From NCBI RefSeq assembly GCF_010548305.1, contig NZ_JAAGLV010000010.1:264524-328523 (forward strand): a stretch of 64,000 nt of DNA. Direction: 5' to 3'. The notes beneath the pieces were generated by a model, which had not been told where the DNA came from, made no database searches, and saw only the letters and a list, made by a program, of their open reading frames with translations. Source of the DNA: Streptomyces sp. SID13031 (GTDB lineage: Bacteria > Actinomycetota > Actinomycetes > Propionibacteriales > Kribbellaceae). Below, piece by piece: positions 58,790 to 64,000 of this stretch. Both the position numbers and the translations under genes were made by a program. Within the stretch, counting starts at the first letter, position 1; each line of letters starts with the position of its first letter.

Positions 58790-60113
58790 CTGTCTGGCCG
58801 CCCCAGTTCTCGTTGCGACCGAAGAGAATCGGCGCGAGCGTGGCGGCGAGGTAGAGGCCACCTGCGACCAGGAAGGCCGGGGCCAGGCCGATACCGGCGA
58901 TGGTCGCGCCGGCCAGTACGCCACCCAGCGGGATGCCGGCCCAGCCGACAGAACTCGCCAATGAGTTGACCCGGCCCAGCATCTGCCGCGGTACTCGCTC
59001 GACAAACAGTGCGCCCAGGATCGGGTTGATGAAGCCACCCCCGACGCCGCCGATCGCGTAGGTGGCCAGTACTACCCACAGCGGGACGTCCAGGGCCAGT
59101 ACGACGAAGCGTGGTGCTCCGCAGATCAGGAAGCTGAGGATGAACGCGACCCGACGGGGGATGCGCTCGCCGATGCTCGCCGCGACCAGGGCGAACACGG
59201 TGGCGGTGATGAAGAACGCGGTGAGGACCATGCCGGTCTGGCCCGGGCCGTAGCCGTGCGTGCGCATCCAGACCGGGATCATCACGGCCACCGTCGCCGC
59301 GTCGAGCAGGTTGGTCACCGAGATCATCAGGACCAGCGGCATCATCAGCCTGTCCTTGCGGAGGAACGTCCAGCCCTCGCGCAGGCGCTGGAAGTAGCTG
59401 CCTTCCTCCTCCGGCGACTCTGCTCCGTCTGTTGTCCTTACTGCTCCTGCTGCCGTGATCCTGGTGGTGGCTTTGCGATGCGTGGTGGCTTTGCGGTGCG
59501 GGGCCCAGATGACGAACAGGGCGGCGCAGACCCCGAAGGACGCGGCGTCGATCCAGAGGGCGTTGACCTCACCCAGCAAGGCGATCAGGCCACCGGCGAG
59601 GCCGAACGCCAAGAAGCCGGCGAGCCGCTCGGTGGTGCTCTCCAGGCCGGTCACGCGCTCCAGCGGTACGCGGGCGGCCTCGGCGATGTCGGGGACGAGA
59701 GTGCCCTTCGCTGCGTCGCCCGGGCCGCGGAGAGTGCCGGCGATTCCCACCAGGACCAGGAGGGTCGGGAAGGAGAGGAGATGCAGGGCGTGCAGGAGGG
59801 GGATCAGTGCGACCACCAGGGTGCTGCCGGCGTCGGCGACGATGCTCACCCGGCGTGGGCCGATCCGGTCGATCAGTGGGCCACCGAAAGCCTTGCTGAG
59901 TACCAGGGGGAGCATCTCCGCGAGTGAGACCAGGCCGGTCTTGGTGGGGGAGCCGGTGCTGACCAGGACGAACCAGGGGATGGCGATCGCGCTCACCCTG
60001 GTGCCGCAGACGGAGACGACGTTGGCGATGAGGAAGGCGATCAGCGGCGCCCGGTTCGGCGGACCGGCTGTTGGAGCTTGTACTTGCGGCTGGGGCGCGA
60101 GCGTGGCGGTCAT
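58710..60113 (-). CDS. MFS transporter of the ArsR-MFS operon
   Basis: A 467-residue DHA3-type MFS permease with about twelve helices. The loop motif DRIGPRRVSI lies near residue 81-90, and FVERVPRQMLGRVNS is the mid-protein signature common to macrolide/tetracycline-like exporters. The first 22 residues are Pro/Ala/Gln-rich and soluble. The ATG at 60113 overlaps the stop of the arsR-type gene, so both are made together. Probably exports a toxic compound whose presence is read by the regulator. Its C-terminal coding end overlaps the opposite membrane-protein gene by 80 bases. Confidence 0.9.
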   Translation of the reverse strand: MTATLAPQPQVQAPTAGPPNRAPLIAFLIANVVSVCGTRVSAIAIPWFVLVSTGSPTKTGLVSLAEMLPLVLSKAFGGPLIDRIGPRRVSIVADAGSTLVVALIPLLHALHLLSFPTLLVLVGIAGTLRGPGDAAKGTLVPDIAEAARVPLERVTGLESTTERLAGFLAFGLAGGLIALLGEVNALWIDAASFGVCAALFVIWAPHRKATTHRKATTRITAAGAVRTTDGAESPEEEGSYFQRLREGWTFLRKDRLMMPLVLMISVTNLLDAATVAVMIPVWMRTHGYGPGQTGMVLTAFFITATVFALVAASIGERIPRRVAFILSFLICGAPRFVVLALDVPLWVVLATYAIGGVGGGFINPILGALFVERVPRQMLGRVNSLASSVGWAGIPLGGVLAGATIAGIGLAPAFLVAGGLYLAATLAPILFGRNENWGGQTAKQDLPDPQGTADCRDLVAVPTSSAS

Positions 60114-60718
60114 CGTGTCTCCCGGGGGAAGGCCTGGATCTGGACGGACACCTGCTCAGCGCCGTCGGGCAGGGGCTGGGTGAGGTCGGTGCTGTACTTC
60201 TCGAAGACGGCCTGGACCTCGGTCAGCATCGACTTGAGCTCGGCCGGGCGGAGCTGGAACGTGTAGTCGGTGATCAGGCTGGCGTCGAGCCACTCGGGCG
60301 ACTGGGTCTGCTGTTCGTCGATCGCGCGGAACATGTTCTCCGCGAAGACCTGGCCGAGGCCGTGCAGGAAGCCCATCGTCAGCTCGGGCTCGCTCTTGAG
60401 CAGCGCGCCGGTGTCGAACGACGTCCCCAGGTGCGCCGCCTTCCACCAGCGGTCGCGGGCGTTGCCGCGGCTGTCGTCCTCCACGACCAGGCCGGCGTCG
60501 GCGAGCTGGCGCAGGTGGTAGCTGGTGGCGCCGGTGTTGACGCCCAGGCGGCCGGCGAGCGTGGTGGCGGTGGCGGGGCCGTACATGCGGAGCAGGCCGA
60601 GCATCCGGTTGCGCATCGGGTGAGCGAGCGCCCGCAGAGCGGCACCGGCCAGCTCCACGGTCGGGTGCCCGGTCTTGTGCTCGGTCTGGTGCTGGTCGCT
60701 CTCGTGCTGGTCGGTCAT
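60110..60718 (-). CDS. ArsR-type winged-helix regulator
   Basis: A 202-residue regulator. The winged helix is at about 25-95 (LAHPMRNRMLGLLRMYGPATATTLAGRLGVNTGATSYHLRQL), followed by a helical C-terminal half with two acidic/aromatic segments, the layout of larger ArsR-like efflux regulators rather than metal-binding ArsR (no metal-site cysteines). The first 22 residues are His/Gln/Glu-rich. ATG 60718 was chosen because the frame upstream crosses the operators. It should repress itself and the following MFS gene through the two TGCAAA-rich palindromes upstream. Confidence 0.85.
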   Translation of the reverse strand: MTDQHESDQHQTEHKTGHPTVELAGAALRALAHPMRNRMLGLLRMYGPATATTLAGRLGVNTGATSYHLRQLADAGLVVEDDSRGNARDRWWKAAHLGTSFDTGALLKSEPELTMGFLHGLGQVFAENMFRAIDEQQTQSPEWLDASLITDYTFQLRPAELKSMLTEVQAVFEKYSTDLTQPLPDGAEQVSVQIQAFPRETR

Positions 60719-60734
60719 GAACTCAGGCTGCGAC

Positions 60735-60777
60735 TGCAAAGGCGCTTTGCAAAGAGCTTTTGCAAACTGACTTTGCA
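60735..60777. promoter_or_regulatory. Twin operators of the ArsR-MFS operon
   Basis: TGCAAAG-GCG-CTTTGCA (60735-60751) is a perfect 7-bp inverted repeat. TGCAAAC-TGA-CTTTGCA (60761-60777) repeats it with one arm mismatch, 26 bases away. The pair lies immediately upstream of the regulator ATG at 60718, in a locally AT-rich stretch, and resembles the twin-site design before the HxlR gene. Confidence 0.75.
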
Positions 60778-60914
60778 GTTGGATTGTCCACAGCTCAGAA
60801 ATTCGGTCGCCGGAGCGAGGGCGAATCGCGGCATCTTCTCTGTTGAGAACCAACTGAAGGGCACGGACGCGGCTGTACCAGCCGGGCGGCCCGTCGACAT
60901 GAAGGAGACAAACC

Positions 60915-61280
60915 ATGGTCCGGGTGATGCTCGAGGACGCCGACTACTGCGACGTCCCGTCCGATCTGATGACGTTCGACGACGGCGTAGTGGTCTTCTG
61001 GCGCGACGGCGAGGAGGTCGGCCGCCACCGCCTGCTCCGCATCCGCGCCCTCGAACTCCCCGCTGCCCGCTCTTTCGGCCGCCGGGTCGAAGAAGCCCGC
61101 AAGACCTACCCCAACGCCTACCGAGGCTGGACGAAGGACCAGGAAGACCTCCTGACCCAACTCTTCAACGACAACGCCACCAAGGACCAGCTCGTCACCG
61201 CCCTGGGCCGCCAACCAGGCGGCATCGAAACCCGCCTGAAAGCCCTCAACCTCCTAGCCGAAGACGCCAAACTCACCTGA
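60915..61280 (+). CDS. Small acidic protein of unknown function
   Basis: A 121-residue soluble protein. The N-terminal half is acidic with beta strands (MLEDADYCDVPSDLMTFDDGVVVFWRDGEEVGRHRLLRI). The C-terminal half is helical and looks like a small helix-turn-helix or Myb/SANT-like module (WTKDQEDLLTQLFNDNATKDQLVTALGRQPGGIETRLKAL, about 72-111), which could bind DNA. AAGGAGA lies seven bases before the ATG at 60915, a strong ribosome site. It is divergent from the arsR-type gene with the twin operators between. Family not recognised. Confidence 0.78.
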   Translation: MVRVMLEDADYCDVPSDLMTFDDGVVVFWRDGEEVGRHRLLRIRALELPAARSFGRRVEEARKTYPNAYRGWTKDQEDLLTQLFNDNATKDQLVTALGRQPGGIETRLKALNLLAEDAKLT

Positions 61281-61398
61281 CGCCACACTCCCCACCACAG
61301 ACAAGTGAGGCCTACCCACCGGACCTCGCCGTTGGGGCTGTGGGTGGTTACCAGGTGCTGGGGTTCGTGGGTCTTTGGAGGAATCCTGCGAGACCCTT

Positions 61399-61428
61399 TT
61401 GTGATCTCGGGGAGTGGTCGGCGACAAT
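61399..61428 (+). promoter_or_regulatory. Probable promoter of a leaderless methyltransferase transcript
   Basis: TTGTGA (61399-61404) and GACAAT (61423-61428) are 18 bases apart, and the -10 ends six bases before the ATG at 61435. No ribosome-binding site precedes that ATG, which fits a leaderless mRNA. Confidence 0.4.
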
Positions 61429-61434
61429 GGCGCG

Positions 61435-62682
61435 ATGCAGGCTGAGCAGGAAGCTGATGAGCGGGCGGGCGATCCGGGCGAGGAGTCTGTCGCGCGGGCC
61501 GCGGTTCGGGCTGCATTGCTGGAGCCGGGTGGACTGGTGCGAGCGGTCGGGTCCGGGCGGCGGCGAGGCGCGGAGGCACCGAAGTACCAGCGGGTGGAGC
61601 TGCGGTATGTCGATCTGAAGGGTGTCCGGCATCTGCAGGTGACCGAGTACGACGAGCGGCAGGCGCATACCCGCAACGCGGGGACGGCCGCCGCCGACAC
61701 GGTGGTGGACGAGCTGCTGGGCGTCCCGTACGGGAACTGGCACATCGAGACGACCACCGAGACCCTCCGGCTGCGCTACACCAAGAAGGGCAAGTCGCTG
61801 CTCCACCGCCAGACGGAGCAGCACGAGCAGGAGACTTCGCACGATCGCACCAAGCAGCGGATGCTCGACCCGGCGGCGCCGTTCCTGGTCGAGCTGGGGA
61901 TCAGTGACCATCTCGGCCGGGTGAAGCCGTCGCGGCAGTCGAAGTACAAGCAGATCGACGAGTTCTGCAAGTTGCTGCTGCCGGCTCTCGAGGAGGCGCT
62001 GGCGGCGGGCCGGATCGAGACCGGGCGCCCGCTGCAGGTGGTCGATCTCGGCTGCGGGAACGCTTATCTCACGCTCGCGGCGTACCACCTGCTGACCGCG
62101 GCGGGGCACGACGTCCGGATGACGGGTATCGATCGCACTCCGGCCGCGCGCGAGCGGAACACCAGGCGGGTCACCGCGCTGGGCTGGCAGGACCACCTGA
62201 AGTTCATCGACGCGACCATCGAAGCGGCCGAGCTGGACGCCCCGCCGGACGTCGTCCTGGCGCTGCACGCCTGCGACACGGCGACCGACGACGCGCTCGC
62301 CCGGGCGGTCGGCTGGCAGGCGCCGCTGATCCTCGCGGCGCCTTGCTGCCACCACGACATCCAAAAGCAGCTCAAGAACGTCGAACCTCCGGCGCCTTAT
62401 GCGCTTCTCACCAGATATGGCATCGTTCGTGAGCGGTTCGCCGACGTCCTGACGGACTCCCTGCGGGCGGCGGTGCTCCGACAGGTCGGTTACCGGGTAG
62501 AGGTGGTGCAGTTCGTGGACAGTGAGCACACGCCGCGCAATCTGCTGTTGCGCGCTGCCCGGACGGGTGCCGCGGCCGGCCCGGACGTGCAGGCGGAGTA
62601 CGAGGCGCTGATCGGGGAGTGGCAGGTCAAGCCACACTTGGCGACGCTGGTCCTCGCCCCCGAGCATGAGGCGGTGCTTTGA
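61435..62682 (+). CDS. Class I SAM-dependent methyltransferase
   Basis: A 415-residue protein. The N-terminal half is charged and without recognised fold, containing LRYTKKGKSLLHRQ and the conserved DRTKQRMLD stretch. The C-terminal half (about 195-400) is a Rossmann methyltransferase with motif I VVDLGCGNAYLTLA, then GIDRTPAARERN and DVVLALHACDTATDDAL (motif IV region), followed by APCCHHDIQKQL. The DRTKQRML...K..K..QI.EF and CCHH patterns match the methyltransferase family that includes eukaryotic METTL25/RRNAD1-like proteins; RNA or small-molecule substrates are possible. ATG 61435 follows a -10 box closely. Its stop overlaps the next gene. Confidence 0.85.
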   Translation: MQAEQEADERAGDPGEESVARAAVRAALLEPGGLVRAVGSGRRRGAEAPKYQRVELRYVDLKGVRHLQVTEYDERQAHTRNAGTAAADTVVDELLGVPYGNWHIETTTETLRLRYTKKGKSLLHRQTEQHEQETSHDRTKQRMLDPAAPFLVELGISDHLGRVKPSRQSKYKQIDEFCKLLLPALEEALAAGRIETGRPLQVVDLGCGNAYLTLAAYHLLTAAGHDVRMTGIDRTPAARERNTRRVTALGWQDHLKFIDATIEAAELDAPPDVVLALHACDTATDDALARAVGWQAPLILAAPCCHHDIQKQLKNVEPPAPYALLTRYGIVRERFADVLTDSLRAAVLRQVGYRVEVVQFVDSEHTPRNLLLRAARTGAAAGPDVQAEYEALIGEWQVKPHLATLVLAPEHEAVL

Positions 62683-63821
62683 GCTTGATGCGCAACGCCC
62701 TGACCCTGACCGCCGTCACCCTGCTGAGCCTGGCCGGGGCCGCGATCCCAGCCGGTTCAGCCGGCGCTTCCGGTACTACGCCGCGCGCGAGCGACTCGGC
62801 CGCCGCCGAACCGACCCCCGGGGCGCCGAAGAGACTGTTCTCGATCGACGACAGCCGCGTGGAGGAGTCCTCCGGGCTGGCGAAGAGTTCGAGGTACGAC
62901 GGCATCTGGTGGACGGTGAACGACTCCGGTGATACTGCCCGGGTGTTCGGCGTCGACAAGACGGGCAAGGTCCGCGTCCAGCTCAAGTTCAAGGCGCCGG
63001 TCAAGGACGTCGAGGCGATCGCGGTCGACAACGACGGCACCATCTACATCGCCGACATCGGGGACAACAACAAGAACCGCGACATGATCGAGGTCTACAC
63101 GATCCCCGAGCCGGCCCGGCTCGAGGACGAGGAGAACGTCAAGTTCCACCGGTACGACTTCGAGTACCCCGATGGCGCCCACGACGCCGAGACGCTGCTG
63201 ATCGAGCCGCAGACGAAGCGGCTGTACTTCGTCACCAAGGTCAAGAAGAAGGCGGGCGCCATCTACGCGGCTCCCGAGAGCGCCACCCGCGAGGGCACCA
63301 ACAAGCTGACCAAGCTCGCCGCCGCCCCGGTCTCCGCATACGGCGTCACCGACGGCACCTTCATGCCGGACGGCAAGACCGTCGTACTACGGACGTACCT
63401 GGACGTCACCACGCTGGCCTGGGGGGACACCCCGACGGTGGTGGCGCAGGCGACGACTCCGGTCGCGCAGGGCGAGTCCGTCGCGGTGGGCCCGTCGGGC
63501 AGCGACATCCTGGTCGGCAGCGAGGGCAAGGGCTCGGTCGTCTACCAGATGGCTGCCCCGGCAAAACCGGTCGCCGCGAAACCCCCGGCAGCCGCCACGC
63601 CCGGCGCGACGCCGAAGCCGAGCGCCAACGCGAGTACCGAGCCGAAGAAGAACCACAGCCTGCGCTGGATCGTCGTCGGCGCCGCGCTGCTGGCCATGAT
63701 CATCACCTTCGTCACCTTCCCGGCCGGCCGCCGCGAACGCCTGGACCGAATGGCCGAGAACGCCCGCCTGACCGGCCAGCCCCCACCCAACCCCCACGGC
63801 CGCCGCCGCTCCAACGCCTGA
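62679..63821 (+). CDS. Membrane-anchored extracellular beta-propeller-like protein
   Basis: A 380-residue exported protein. A signal peptide (RNALTLTAVTLLSLAGAAIPAG) leads, then a domain of propeller-like strands (DSRVEESSGLAKS, WWTVNDSG, VEAIAVDNDGTIYIADIGDNNKNRD, HDAETLLIEPQTKRLYFVTK). A Pro/Ala linker near 300-330 and a C-terminal transmembrane helix (about 334-351) with a basic cytoplasmic tail follow. The TTG at 62679 overlaps the previous stop and has GAGGCGG seven bases upstream; ATG 62688 is the alternative. Co-transcribed with the methyltransferase. Function not recognised; perhaps binds or hydrolyses an extracellular ligand. Confidence 0.8.
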   Translation: MSLMRNALTLTAVTLLSLAGAAIPAGSAGASGTTPRASDSAAAEPTPGAPKRLFSIDDSRVEESSGLAKSSRYDGIWWTVNDSGDTARVFGVDKTGKVRVQLKFKAPVKDVEAIAVDNDGTIYIADIGDNNKNRDMIEVYTIPEPARLEDEENVKFHRYDFEYPDGAHDAETLLIEPQTKRLYFVTKVKKKAGAIYAAPESATREGTNKLTKLAAAPVSAYGVTDGTFMPDGKTVVLRTYLDVTTLAWGDTPTVVAQATTPVAQGESVAVGPSGSDILVGSEGKGSVVYQMAAPAKPVAAKPPAAATPGATPKPSANASTEPKKNHSLRWIVVGAALLAMIITFVTFPAGRRERLDRMAENARLTGQPPPNPHGRRRSNA

Positions 63822-63860
63822 CGGCCACCCACCACCCGCCACCCGCCACGGCGACCCCGC

Positions 63861-63879
63861 CGTCTGAGGGGTTAACCCC
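63861..63879. repeat. Third copy of the GGGGTTAACCCC palindromic element
   Basis: CGTCTGAGGGGTTAACCCC matches the outer arm of the repeat at 25118 at 17 of 19 positions. It lies 40 bases after the stop of a plus-strand gene and before a possible minus-strand stop, so it may also serve as a terminator. Confidence 0.75.
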
Positions 63880-63911
63880 AAGGCCGGTTAGTTAGGCGGG
63901 TTGGGGCGGTG

Positions 63912-64000
63912 TCAAGGCGGCGGGGTGTGGATGGTGATGCTGATGGTGGCTTGGTAGGTGGTGCGGTTGGTGTTGGCTGCTTGGGTGGGGTATCTGGAGG
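63912..64000 (-). CDS. Possible C-terminal end of a gene running off the window
   Basis: The minus strand from 64000 to a TGA at 63914-63912 encodes 28 residues ending TTYQATISITIHTPPP, which reads like a final beta strand of a protein. Other frames here are low-complexity. Too short for assignment; listed as a candidate only. Confidence 0.3.
   Translation of the reverse strand, partial: SRYPTQAANTNRTTYQATISITIHTPPP

Overview
High-GC DNA from an actinomycete. Evidence: pervasive G/C third positions, GTG starts, mycothione reductase (mycothiol users), an IdeR/DtxR-type iron box, DUF3027/DUF2530 proteins, EfeUOB, and an F420-type luciferase-like domain. The gene content fits a soil Nocardioidaceae/Kribbella-like organism, but the genus is inference. 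Most of the window is chromosomal; no insertion sequence, phage block, rRNA, tRNA or CRISPR array was recognised.

Layout. 1-6.7 kb: GNAT fragment, DUF427, Nramp transporter with a phosphoesterase, a lipoprotein, a SIMPL protein, a secreted beta-propeller-like protein and a solitary Mrr-type nuclease. 7.0-8.1 kb: a HEPN/nucleotidyltransferase pair in toxin-antitoxin arrangement, with palindromes upstream. 8.2-11.4 kb: acyl-CoA synthetase, and an MFS pump divergent from its HxlR regulator across two near-identical operators. 11.5-19.5 kb: the standout locus, a tightly coupled eight-gene nitrilase (Nit1C / MSMEG_0565-0572 type) operon: flavin monooxygenase, amidohydrolase, Sll0783-like protein, radical SAM enzyme, GNAT-AIR synthase fusion, nitrilase, a second nitrilase homologue whose catalytic Cys and Glu are both Asp, and a glycosyltransferase. 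19.4-22.5 kb: GtrA protein, TetR plus R2-like ligand-binding oxidase, TauD-like dioxygenase. 22.6-24 kb: a HAD phosphatase-LarE fusion. 24.2-30.4 kb: cold-shock protein, a truncated TetR beside an 89-bp inverted repeat, MFS protein with disordered tails, DUF3027, DUF2530, NCS2 purine permease preceded by a 79-bp inverted repeat. 30.5-38.1 kb: LAL-type LuxR regulator, FAD oxidoreductase, membrane protein, MarR-MFS pair and a frameshifted remnant. 38.1-44.3 kb: mycothione reductase, a kinase-F420 oxidoreductase fusion, a resolvase-like/XRE/small membrane protein group, a secreted peptidase. 44.5-49.3 kb: polysaccharide deacetylase, ThpR and the iron-uptake operon efeUOB. 49.3-53.7 kb: a sugar ABC importer with its LacI regulator and two operators. 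53.8-58.8 kb: tandem GAF-LuxR paralogues sharing a CCCAG-N4-CTGGG element, an FAD oxidoreductase, and a tiny membrane ORF coupled to a larger membrane protein. 58.7-64 kb: ArsR-MFS operon with duplicated operators, a small acidic protein, a methyltransferase, a membrane-anchored secreted protein and the edge of another gene.

How the genes work together: many units are a regulator paired with a pump or enzyme (HxlR-MFS, TetR-R2lox, MarR-MFS, ArsR-MFS, LacI-ABC, LuxR-FAD enzyme), and for several of them the sequence shows duplicated palindromic operators. The most promising candidates for undescribed biology are the nitrilase/pseudo-nitrilase operon, the HAD-LarE fusion, the wHTH-nucleotidyltransferase/HEPN pair and the tandem LuxR locus.
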